Shown here: positions 14,824 to 21,357 of the stretch, in pieces
Numbering within the stretch: position 1 is the first letter of the stretch
Layout: each line of letters begins with the position of its first letter
Assembly: GCA_900544905.1 (NCBI GenBank)
Contig: UQXF01000050.1
Span: forward strand, 1 to 23,172
Reading direction: 5' to 3'
Length of the DNA stretch: 23,172 nt
DNA from: an uncultured Clostridium sp.
GTDB taxonomy: Bacteria > Bacillota > Clostridia > Lachnospirales > Lachnospiraceae
Program-made: the position numbers and the translations under genes
Notes under the pieces: model-generated
The model's database searches: none
What the model was told of the DNA's origin: nothing
Seen by the model: the letters and a program-made list of their open reading frames with translations, nothing else

Positions 14824-15576
14824 TTAAGCATATTTTTCTTCCCGGTTTCTTAAAATCATCTCCGCCTCTTCTAACTGTTCCGGCGAATTTACACCCTTTA
14901 TTTCGTCAACATCATCAATTACCATAGTGGCAACCTCTCCGAGTCCCTCTGATTTTACTATCTCAATAGTGTCTGTCAGATAATATTCTCCCTGTGCATT
15001 ATCATTCGTAATCATAGAAAGAGCCCGGCTCAATACAGCAGAATCAAAAATGTACATACCGGAATTAATCTCATCTACCCTCTGCTCCTCCAAGGTCGCA
15101 TCCTTCTGCTCCACAATTTTAACAAACTTACCCCAGTTATCCTTAATAATCCGCCCGTATCCTGTCGGGTCATCCACCCTTGCAGTCAATACCGTAATCG
15201 CATTTCCCTCTGCAATATGTGTTTCCACCAGCTTTTTCAGGGTCTTTCCCTTAATTAACGGTGTGTCGCCGCACAGTACCATGGTAATACCATCCTTACC
15301 GATAAACTCACTGGCACATCTGACTGCATGACCGGTTCCCAGTTGCTCCTTCTGGAACACATACGTCACATCTTCTCCCACTGCTTCTTTCACCAGCTCT
15401 GCCTTATGACCCACCACCAGACAGATGTCTGAGATATCCGCTCCTGCTTCGACTGCCGCATCAATGGAATATTTTACCATGGGCTTCCCCAATACTTTAT
15501 GAATCACCTTTGGCAGCTCCGACTTCATACGGGTTCCCTTTCCAGCCGCCAATATTACTGCCTTTACACGCTCCAT
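14824..15576 (-). CDS. GlmU-type UDP-GlcNAc pyrophosphorylase, uridylyltransferase domain only
   Basis: This 250-residue nucleotidyltransferase makes UDP-N-acetylglucosamine from GlcNAc-1-phosphate and UTP, for peptidoglycan. The N-terminal half of GlmU is well conserved: AVILAAGKGTRMKSELPKV (G12-x-G14-T15-R16-M17 and K23), QLGTGHAV, LCGDTPLI with the Mg-binding Asp, GYGRIIKD, EQKDA, EINSGMYIF and EYYLTDTIEI. The protein then ends at NSPEQLEEAE, where full GlmU (~450-460 residues) would begin its left-handed beta-helix acetyltransferase. No such half follows, as pth starts 34 bases later. The single-domain form looks genuine rather than broken, since AAGGAGG precedes the start and the end is clean. 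Acetylation of GlcN-1-P would need another enzyme. A related sugar-1-P nucleotidyltransferase role is possible. Confidence 0.88.
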   Translation of the reverse strand: MERVKAVILAAGKGTRMKSELPKVIHKVLGKPMVKYSIDAAVEAGADISDICLVVGHKAELVKEAVGEDVTYVFQKEQLGTGHAVRCASEFIGKDGITMVLCGDTPLIKGKTLKKLVETHIAEGNAITVLTARVDDPTGYGRIIKDNWGKFVKIVEQKDATLEEQRVDEINSGMYIFDSAVLSRALSMITNDNAQGEYYLTDTIEIVKSEGLGEVATMVIDDVDEIKGVNSPEQLEEAEMILRNREEKYA

Positions 15577-15623
15577 TTTCTTCCTCCTTATATTTTAATG
15601 CAAATCAGAATGCATACAAACAA

Positions 15624-15650
15624 CTCAAACTTAATCACCATAAGTCTGAG
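15624..15650 (-). promoter_or_regulatory. Stem-loop in the leader of the GlmU-like gene
   Basis: CTCAAACTTA (15624-15633) and TAAGTCTGAG (15641-15650) pair at 9 of 10 positions around a 7-base loop, about 50 bases upstream of the start codon. No T-run follows on the minus strand, so it is not a terminator. A TGGTAAAAT extended -10-like sequence lies further upstream near 15680. The role is unknown. Confidence 0.35.
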
Positions 15651-15716
15651 TCTTAATTTCGTCTTTTGATAAAGTATTTTACCACATTTCCCGGAAATAT
15701 ACTACCTTAAATAAAT

Positions 15717-15748
15717 GAAAACAGGACGGAAAACACGCTCCATCCTGT
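15717..15748 (-). terminator. Terminator after the LRR_5 protein gene
   Basis: The ACAGGA (15721-15726) / TCCTGT (15743-15748) stem has further pairing inside (GGA against TCC, in minus-strand order). Read on the minus strand it is followed by TTTTCATTTATTT. It lies 15 bases past the stop codon of the secreted protein gene. Confidence 0.7.
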
Positions 15749-15762
15749 CTTAACATCTCAAA

Positions 15763-16824
15763 TTATCTGCTGACTGTCAGTCTGGAAGAAACCTTCGATT
15801 TTTTCAAAAGCTTCTTATATTTACCAAGCTTTGATTTTGGAACCTTAACCTTTAACTTTTTAGCATTTCCATAGAAAGCCTTCTGTCCGATTTTCGTTAT
15901 CTTCGTGGAACGGATTACTACCTGCTTTAATTTCTTACACTTATAAAAAGACATTTTGCCAATGGTCTTCACATTTTTCCCAATTGTCACCTTCGTAATC
16001 TTCCTGTTATTGGCAAAGGCTTTGGCTTCAATCCCCGTTACCTTATACTTTTTCCCTGCAAAGGTAATGGTATCCGGTATCGTCACCTTACCGGCTGCCT
16101 TAGAACCATTTGATACCTCTACTACTCTTCCTTTTGCCGATTTCGGAACCCTATACTGAAGCTTACCGGATTTCACAGTAGAACCAGGTTCCAAAACGGA
16201 ACTGCTCTTCACATTCCCCGGTATCCGCACCGCATCCGGATACGAAAACAGGAGCTCCATTATCATGCCCTCCTGTTCTATTACTTCTGCACACAGCTCA
16301 TAGGTATTCTCATTCACATAATAAATGATGTCATATGCTTCCCCGGTATCTTCTTTGACATGCGATGTGATTTTTTCACAGGAAACATTTTGAAATATCT
16401 CTGTTCCATTATATTCACAGGTTACCTGCGCACCCTCAATATCCTGATATATATAGTTTACATCCTCGTCCTCTGTCAAAATTTCTGAAGAATCCCCAGG
16501 AGCGACATACCATTTCTTCTTCTCCGAATCATAATGATATATCAGCTTGTTCCTTTCATCCAGATACATCACTTCTCCCAACAACTCCACATAGCTTGTC
16601 TTTGTATTCTTATCCACCGACATTGCCATGAATTTTTCCCGCTGTCCTTCATAAGTCATATATATATCATATGCCAATACCTTCTTTGCAGACATAACAG
16701 TTTGACACTTTCCGATAATCCCCTCTGCATCCTTATTCTCTGCCGCAAAAACCACCTTCCTGCCTCCAAAAATCCCTAATAATACAAACAAACATACCAG
16801 AAAATATTCCATTCTTATTTTCAT
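15763..16824 (-). CDS. Secreted protein with LolA-like part and C-terminal LRR_5 repeats
   Basis: This is a 353-residue exported protein. A signal peptide (MKIRMEYFLVCLFVLLGIFGG... ending near VFAA, residue ~28) precedes a region of about 190 residues rich in strands. That region resembles LolA/LppX-type folds (ISYDIYMTYEGQREKF-like start, YIIYYVNENTYELCAEVI, and a DAVRIPGNV end). It is loosely similar to DUF6612-type proteins, which is a weak call. The C-terminal part (about 245-340) has BspA-type LRR_5 repeats: VTGIEAKAFANNRKITKVTIGKNVKTIG, then MSFYKCKKLKQVVI and QKAFYGNAKKLKV. These mediate surface binding in related gut bacteria. There is no sortase motif or visible anchor. The start is the ATG at 16824 with GAGGAG 7 bases upstream; a GTG five codons earlier is rejected. 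It stands alone with its own terminator. Confidence 0.8.
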   Translation of the reverse strand: MKIRMEYFLVCLFVLLGIFGGRKVVFAAENKDAEGIIGKCQTVMSAKKVLAYDIYMTYEGQREKFMAMSVDKNTKTSYVELLGEVMYLDERNKLIYHYDSEKKKWYVAPGDSSEILTEDEDVNYIYQDIEGAQVTCEYNGTEIFQNVSCEKITSHVKEDTGEAYDIIYYVNENTYELCAEVIEQEGMIMELLFSYPDAVRIPGNVKSSSVLEPGSTVKSGKLQYRVPKSAKGRVVEVSNGSKAAGKVTIPDTITFAGKKYKVTGIEAKAFANNRKITKVTIGKNVKTIGKMSFYKCKKLKQVVIRSTKITKIGQKAFYGNAKKLKVKVPKSKLGKYKKLLKKSKVSSRLTVSR

Positions 16825-16903
16825 ATATCCACTCCTCACCTTTACAACAATTATTTATTAGACAATACCCATCTCATACAAAGGCTTATGTCTTTTAATA
16901 AAT

Positions 16904-16929
16904 AAGCCGAAGACTTGCATCTCCGGCTT
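16904..16929 (-). terminator. Hairpin after spoVG
   Basis: AAGCCGAAGA (16904-16913) and TCTCCGGCTT (16920-16929) pair at 9 of 10 positions plus a G-T, with a 6-base loop. On the minus strand the stem is followed by ATTTATT, a weak T-rich run. It lies 18 bases past the spoVG stop and is the likely end of that transcript. Confidence 0.6.
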
Positions 16930-16947
16930 ACACATTTGAAAACATTA

Positions 16948-17226
16948 TTACACAACCTGTTCTCCATCCTCCTGCAGCACCTTTTCATACTCAGCCAGAA
17001 TCAACGACTGAATACGCTCCCGGGCGCTTTGGTTAATTGGATGGGCAATGTCTCTGTAATCCCCATCCGCCGCTTTACGGCTCGGCATTGCAATAAACAG
17101 ACCTTTTTCTCCTTCTATTACCTTGATATCATGAACTGCAAATTCATTATCCAGTGTAATTGATGCAACTGCTTTCATTTTCCCCTCTTTTGTGACTTTT
17201 TTAAGTCTGATATCTGTAATCTCCAT
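16948..17226 (-). CDS. spoVG: Septation/RNA-binding regulator SpoVG
   Basis: This is a 92-residue protein, normal length for SpoVG. Family features are clear: MEITDIRLKKV, VASITLDNEFAVHDIKVIEG, GLFIAMPSRKAADGDYRDIAHPI and a C-terminal helix. SpoVG acts in the cytoplasm, affects septation and sporulation in Bacillus, and binds RNA or DNA in several Firmicutes and Borrelia. Its presence does not prove that the organism makes spores. The start is the ATG at 17226, at the family's usual first residue, with AAAGGGG 10 bases upstream. An in-frame start at 17271 is rejected because it adds residues absent from the family. The leader carries two hairpins. It lies 118 bases after glgD. Confidence 0.97.
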   Translation of the reverse strand: MEITDIRLKKVTKEGKMKAVASITLDNEFAVHDIKVIEGEKGLFIAMPSRKAADGDYRDIAHPINQSARERIQSLILAEYEKVLQEDGEQVV

Positions 17227-17253
17227 TTTTGTTACACCCCTTTGTACTTTAAT

Positions 17254-17274
17254 ATCATGAATCCCGTTCATGAT
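17254..17274 (-). promoter_or_regulatory. Inverted repeat in the spoVG leader
   Basis: ATCATGAA (17254-17261) and TTCATGAT (17267-17274) form a perfect 8-bp stem around TCCCG, about 28 bases upstream of the spoVG start codon. It could act as an operator or as an RNA hairpin next to the ribosome binding site. Confidence 0.5.
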
Positions 17275-17287
17275 TACATTTCAAAAT

Positions 17288-17320
17288 TCCCTTATGAACA
17301 AGGGATTTTTCTTCATTATA
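17288..17320 (-). promoter_or_regulatory. Candidate spoVG promoter and stem-loop, possibly also the glgD terminator
   Basis: On the minus strand TATAAT (17315-17320) is followed within 10 bases by the stem TCCCTT/AAGGGA (17288-17305, 6-base loop) and ATTTTG. Two readings are possible. The hairpin may end the glgCD transcript, or the TATAAT may be a -10, in which case the hairpin forms the first bases of the spoVG leader. The -35 for this -10 is weak. Confidence 0.4.
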
Positions 17321-17344
17321 TAGATTCTTCTCTCCAGAAAAGGA

Positions 17345-18469
17345 CTATAATGCATAGCGGAAGTTCTTCTCAACAACAACCTTAATCTGTCCCGGCTCAG
17401 CCGTATGAATGGTATTTGCCCGTAATGTATCACGGCTTTCCACAATACAGTTCTCAATGACAGAATTATCACCGATATGCACATCATTTAAAATAATTGA
17501 ATTACGGATAACACAATTATTCCCCACATATACCTTCTTAAATAACACCGAATTTTCCACTGTACCATTCACGATACATCCGCTGGCTATCAGGCTGTTA
17601 TTTACCACTGCGTCCCCATTATATTTTGCAGGCGGTAAATCATCAACCTTGGAATATACATCCGGATACTGGCGGAAGAAATAGTCTCTGATATCCTTTT
17701 TCAGGAAATCCATATTGGTCTTATAATAAGAATCAATGGTTCCGATGTTTCTCCAATAAGAATCCATCTTATATGCATATATCTTCTTAACATTCTTGTA
17801 CCGGATTAAGATATCCTTAACAAAGTCTGTTCTGCCTTCCTTTGCACATGCCTCCAACAGCTCAATCAGCTGTCTTCTACGGATAACATATACACCAATG
17901 GATGCGGTAGATGTCTGGGCAACCAGAGGTTTTTCCTCAAAATCGGTAACCTGCATATCCTCATTGTACTTAACAACACCAAAACGGCTTACATCATCCT
18001 CTTCCGGATTGATATCCTTACATACAATTGTAATATCCGCACCCTTTTTAATGTGCTCCTCCAATACCTTGTTGTAATCTAACTTATAAACACCGTCACC
18101 ACTGGCAATTACCACATAAGGCTCATGGCTGTCCTTCAGGAAATTAATATTCTGGTAAAGTGCATCCGCAGTACCCTGATACCAGAAATTATTGGTAGAA
18201 GTAATGGTTGGTGTAAATACATACAAGCCGCCCTGTTTTCTACCAAAATCCCACCATTTGGATGAATTCAAATGTTCATTCAGGGAACGTGAATTATACT
18301 GTGTAAATACCGCTACCTTCTGAATATGGGAATTTGTCATATTACTTAAAGAGAAATCAATAGCCCGGTAGCTGCCTGTGACAGGCATTGCCGCTACCGC
18401 TCTCTTTGCAGATAACTCTCCCATTCTGCTGCTGTTACCACCTGCTAAAATAATACCGATTGCTCTCAT
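17345..18469 (-). CDS. glgD: ADP-glucose pyrophosphorylase-like subunit GlgD
   Basis: This is a 374-residue paralogue of GlgC that in Firmicutes forms a mixed complex with GlgC for ADP-glucose and glycogen synthesis. It has the nucleotidyltransferase fold (MRAIGIILAGGNSSRMGEL; YVVIASGDGVYKLDY with the metal Asp; FEEKP). A left-handed beta-helix end follows (VVNNSLIASGCIVNGTVENSVLFKKV, NSVIENCIV). Compared with GlgC next door, the phosphate-loop region is altered: GlgC reads GGQGSR...AKPAVAFGG, and here it is GGNSSR...AVAAMPVTG. The conserved Gly is lost, and the Lys of AKP is replaced by Val. This fits a GlgD that is inactive alone and modulates GlgC. Its ATG overlaps the glgC stop as ATGA, so translation is coupled. 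No glgA, glgB or glgP follows in the window. Confidence 0.95.
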   Translation of the reverse strand: MRAIGIILAGGNSSRMGELSAKRAVAAMPVTGSYRAIDFSLSNMTNSHIQKVAVFTQYNSRSLNEHLNSSKWWDFGRKQGGLYVFTPTITSTNNFWYQGTADALYQNINFLKDSHEPYVVIASGDGVYKLDYNKVLEEHIKKGADITIVCKDINPEEDDVSRFGVVKYNEDMQVTDFEEKPLVAQTSTASIGVYVIRRRQLIELLEACAKEGRTDFVKDILIRYKNVKKIYAYKMDSYWRNIGTIDSYYKTNMDFLKKDIRDYFFRQYPDVYSKVDDLPPAKYNGDAVVNNSLIASGCIVNGTVENSVLFKKVYVGNNCVIRNSIILNDVHIGDNSVIENCIVESRDTLRANTIHTAEPGQIKVVVEKNFRYAL

Positions 18470-19740
18470 GCTAAGTCACCTACCTTTATCAAACTAGAAC
18501 CACTCTTTAACAATCCATCCGGATATTCAGACTTGTCCGTAGGTCCAAAGATAGCTGTATTCTTACCTACCTTAACACCATCTGGAATCGTAGAATTCTC
18601 TCCTATGGTAACCAGACCAAAGGAATAAATGTGTGGCGCTGACTCATTCGGTGCTTCCTCACCGACACCAAGCTCTACATCCTTGCCTATCTCAACATTC
18701 TCAGCAATAATCGCCTTATTAATTACGGCTCCCTCACCAATCACAGAATTGTTCATGATAATCGAATCCTTCACAACTGCTCCGGCTCCAATGGTAACAC
18801 CTGAGCCAATTACGCAGTGGCTGACCTCACCATATACCTCGGTACCCTCGCCTACAATGCTTTCGGTAACAGTTCCGGATTCATCAATATACTGAGGCGG
18901 CAGAATATCACTCTTAGTATAGATTCTCCAGAATTCCTCATATAAATTAAACTCCGGAATGATATCAACCAGCTCCATATTTGCTTCCCAGTATGAACCA
19001 AGGGTTCCAACATCCTTCCAATAGCCCTTGAAATCATAAGCAACAACCTTTGAACCATTTTCATGGCAATGCGGAATGATATGCTTACCAAAATCACAGG
19101 AAGGAACATCCTTAAGCTCCTGTAACGCAGCCTTCAATACGCTCCATTTGAAAATATAAATACCCATGGAAGCCTTATTGCTTCTTGGTTTCTCCGGTTT
19201 TTCTTCAAATTCCTGAATCACACCATTGCCATCTGTAATAACAACACCAAAACGGCTCGCCTCTTCCATCGGCACCTCGTATGTAGCAAGTGTGATATCT
19301 GCTTCCATAGACTTATGATAATCAAGCATTACCTCATAATCCATCTTATAAATATGGTCTCCTGACAGGATGAGCACATACTCCGGATTATAATAATCAA
19401 TATACTCCAAATTCTGGTAAATTGCATTTGCCGTACCAGTATACCACTGACTGTTGGTACTCTTCTCATATGGCGGCAATACCGTTACTCCACCAATACT
19501 TCTATCCAAATCCCATGGAATACCAATTCCAATATGCTGGTTTAATCTAAGCGGTCTGTATTGTGTCAGCACACCTACGGTATCAATTCCTGAGTTAATA
19601 CAGTTACTAAGTGGAAAATCTATGATTTTATACTTTCCACCAAAGGCAACTGCAGGTTTAGCAAGCTTTGAAGTAAGTACGCCCAGTCTGCTTCCCTGTC
19701 CGCCAGCCAATAGCATGGCAATCATTTCTTTCTTAATCAT
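18466..19740 (-). CDS. glgC: Glucose-1-phosphate adenylyltransferase, catalytic subunit
   Basis: This enzyme makes ADP-glucose from glucose-1-phosphate and ATP, the committed step of bacterial glycogen synthesis. It is 424 residues. All core motifs are present: MLLAGGQGSRLGVLTSKLAKPAVAFGGKYKIIDFPLSNC, WYTGTANAIYQN, LILSGDHIYKMDY, FGVVITD, EFEEKPEKP, and SMGIYIFKW. The beta-helix repeats (VIGSGVTIGAGAVVKDSIIMNNSVIGEGAVI) follow. The C-terminal helix end (PDGLLKSGSSLIKVGDLA) is typical of Firmicute GlgC. AAGGGG stands 7 bases before the ATG, and an extended -10 lies 33 bases upstream. It is the first gene of a two-gene glgCD unit joined by a 4-base overlap. The upstream 238 bases hold only AT-rich sequence. 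Confidence 0.97.
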   Translation of the reverse strand: MIKKEMIAMLLAGGQGSRLGVLTSKLAKPAVAFGGKYKIIDFPLSNCINSGIDTVGVLTQYRPLRLNQHIGIGIPWDLDRSIGGVTVLPPYEKSTNSQWYTGTANAIYQNLEYIDYYNPEYVLILSGDHIYKMDYEVMLDYHKSMEADITLATYEVPMEEASRFGVVITDGNGVIQEFEEKPEKPRSNKASMGIYIFKWSVLKAALQELKDVPSCDFGKHIIPHCHENGSKVVAYDFKGYWKDVGTLGSYWEANMELVDIIPEFNLYEEFWRIYTKSDILPPQYIDESGTVTESIVGEGTEVYGEVSHCVIGSGVTIGAGAVVKDSIIMNNSVIGEGAVINKAIIAENVEIGKDVELGVGEEAPNESAPHIYSFGLVTIGENSTIPDGVKVGKNTAIFGPTDKSEYPDGLLKSGSSLIKVGDLA

Positions 19741-19772
19741 AGTGTCACCCCTTTATGCAAGATATGTGTTTA

Positions 19773-19778
19773 ATTATA
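19773..19778 (-). promoter_or_regulatory. Extended -10 promoter of glgCD
   Basis: On the minus strand TGGTATAAT gives a perfect -10 (19773-19778) with the TGn extension, 33 bases upstream of the glgC ATG. The -35 region is very T-rich and has no clear TTGACA. That is typical of extended -10 promoters or of activator-dependent ones. Confidence 0.65.
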
Positions 19779-19978
19779 CCATTAAAAAGTTAAAAATAAA
19801 AGATTTTTTATGCAATTTAACATATTTTTCCTGATTTTTGTTAATTTTCTCAGCAAAAACTCTTAATTTAACATGAATCTTTTATTTTTCTGTCGTTTTT
19901 TTTGGCATTTTTTATAAAAATTGCACAAAATTAACTTTTTGCACACATTGCCATAAAATCCGATTACCCATTCCATAT
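19779..19978. other. AT-rich intergenic region upstream of glgC
   Basis: No gene is supported here. The stretch is very AT-rich, with many A and T runs that may bend the DNA. AATTTAACAT occurs twice in direct orientation (19814-19823 and 19865-19874), 51 bases apart. On the right side TTGCACA occurs twice within a longer imperfect inverted repeat (TGGCA near 19912 and TGCCA near 19950), which may end the serine hydrolase transcript. The region probably holds glgC control sites and that terminator. Confidence 0.4.
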
Positions 19979-20836
19979 CTAATTAAAATACTGATACGTC
20001 AGTTTGGATATCTTTTGAATCCCCTTTACAGAGTTCGTCCCATTATAGCTCATAACCACAATAATATAGTCTGCTCCCCTGGAATATACAATCGCCGCAT
20101 CGTTCTCCGCAAAGGAGGTCTCACCGGTTTTGTTTGCAGTCTTTACATTCTTTGGAATGCCTGCCGGAATTTTTGTCCTGCGGCTCTGCTTTTTCAGCAG
20201 CTTTATCATTTCCTTTGAATACGCTTTGCTCACACAGGTGCCCCTGTACATCCGCTCTAAGGCATATCCGCAGTCCCTTGCGCTGGTTACATTTTTTCTG
20301 CTGCTTTTTCCCATGGGCACCTGAAAGCTTGTCTTGGAATACCCATTTTTCCTGCAATACCGGTTAATCTGCTTCTTTCCATCGGAAAACAGCTTCTTCC
20401 CTGACAGATTTTTTGTCAGCGTGTTACAGGCTTCATTGCTGCTTACCGTAATCATGCGGTTTAGAAGCCTCTTATTCTTTTTATTGAGGGTAAATTTTTT
20501 ATGGGACGCCTTATCATACACCGTCATCATTGTGTATAGCTTAATGAGACTGGCAGACGGCAGCTTTTTATTTTGAATCAGCAGATATTCATTGGTGTCT
20601 AAATTCTTGACATAGACAGACCAGGTTCCTTTATGCTTTTTAATTTCTTTCTGGATTTTCTTTTTCAGAGGGGATAATCCCACTTTCCCATTTTCCGGAG
20701 AAAATGCCTCTTTTTTCACAGTTTCAGTCCCCTGCGCCTGGGTACTGCCTGCCGCCTGGGATGAAAACGGCATGAAACAGATACAAAACATTGCCGCTAT
20801 TATTATAATGCTTTTCTTTACTCCCCTGTTCCTCAT
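19979..20836 (-). CDS. Secreted serine hydrolase of the class A beta-lactamase fold
   Basis: This is a 285-residue exported protein. The signal peptide is MRNRGVKKSIIIIAAMFCICFMPFSSQAA, with likely cleavage after ~A28/A29. A Gly/Gln/Thr/Lys-rich linker follows, then a penicillin-recognising domain of the Beta-lactamase2 type. Active-site elements: S96-x-x-K99 in PSASLIKL, S132-S-N134 in ITVSSNEACN, and K236-T-G in ANKTGET. The omega loop that in class A enzymes carries the deacylating Glu166 and Asn170 (ExxLN) is not seen. The corresponding stretch before NVTSARDCGYALERMY reads PMGKSSRK. It therefore probably acts on peptidoglycan peptides or is slow with beta-lactams, rather than being a true resistance enzyme. 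The start is the ATG at 20836 with GGGAG 5 bases upstream. It starts 45 bases after the thioesterase gene, probably in one unit. Confidence 0.85.
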   Translation of the reverse strand: MRNRGVKKSIIIIAAMFCICFMPFSSQAAGSTQAQGTETVKKEAFSPENGKVGLSPLKKKIQKEIKKHKGTWSVYVKNLDTNEYLLIQNKKLPSASLIKLYTMMTVYDKASHKKFTLNKKNKRLLNRMITVSSNEACNTLTKNLSGKKLFSDGKKQINRYCRKNGYSKTSFQVPMGKSSRKNVTSARDCGYALERMYRGTCVSKAYSKEMIKLLKKQSRRTKIPAGIPKNVKTANKTGETSFAENDAAIVYSRGADYIIVVMSYNGTNSVKGIQKISKLTYQYFN

Positions 20837-20881
20837 ATTTTCTCCCCCGTTTTCTAACACCCCGTATTGACGGCGGCTGGC

Positions 20882-21319
20882 TTATATCTCTGCCAGCTCC
20901 CTGCCAATCAAAGCCGTCATTGCCTCATAAATCTCCGGATAATCCCGTTTTAACCGCACCGGTTTGAAATCAAAATCCACAAAGCAGTGGGAGGTGCGGG
21001 CCTCGTTATGCAGAACCTTAAAATCCTCTGAATAAATGCGGTAGCTCATATCAAATTTTACACCATGGAAGGCTTCCAGCTTTGGTATGATACAGATTGT
21101 CTCTCCGAACTTTGCCGGATTCTTATAGCTGCATTCCACGCTGAGCACAGGAATCATAATTCCCTTTGCTTCCATCTGCTCATAATCCAGATGAATCTGT
21201 TTTAAGAAATCCATTCTGCACTCCTCCAGAAAACGAATGTAATTGGAATGGTGTACAACCTGCATCTTATCCGTCTCGTAATAATTTATTTTCCGCCTGA
21301 AAATCTGATACTGCTCCAT
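20882..21319 (-). CDS. Hotdog-fold acyl-CoA thioesterase (4HBT/YbgC-like)
   Basis: This is a 145-residue single hotdog domain. The catalytic-loop pattern of the 4HBT/YbgC group is clear: YYETDKMQVVHHSNYIRFLEECR, with D17 as the likely catalytic acid and H23/H24-x-N26-Y27 after it. FHGVKFDMSYRIY then forms the long strand, and TSHCFVDFDFKPVRL ends the fold. It should hydrolyse an acyl-CoA thioester in the cytoplasm. The chain length is unknown, and small aliphatic or aromatic acyl-CoA are equally possible. The ATG at 21319 has AGGAG 7 bases upstream. It lies 38 bases after the large coiled-coil gene and 45 bases before the serine hydrolase gene, all in one direction, which suggests co-transcription without an obvious functional link. 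Confidence 0.9.
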   Translation of the reverse strand: MEQYQIFRRKINYYETDKMQVVHHSNYIRFLEECRMDFLKQIHLDYEQMEAKGIMIPVLSVECSYKNPAKFGETICIIPKLEAFHGVKFDMSYRIYSEDFKVLHNEARTSHCFVDFDFKPVRLKRDYPEIYEAMTALIGRELAEI

Positions 21320-21357
21320 ATTCTTCTCCTATTACCGGCAAACATAGCTATAGCCGT

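Noticed and set aside
14824..15576. Frameshifted or assembly-broken glmU
   Set aside because: No remnant of the acetyltransferase beta-helix is found downstream in any frame, since pth begins after 34 bases. The single-domain form is taken as real.
16948..17226. spoVG as evidence that the organism forms spores
   Set aside because: SpoVG occurs in many non-sporulating Firmicutes, and no other sporulation gene is seen here.
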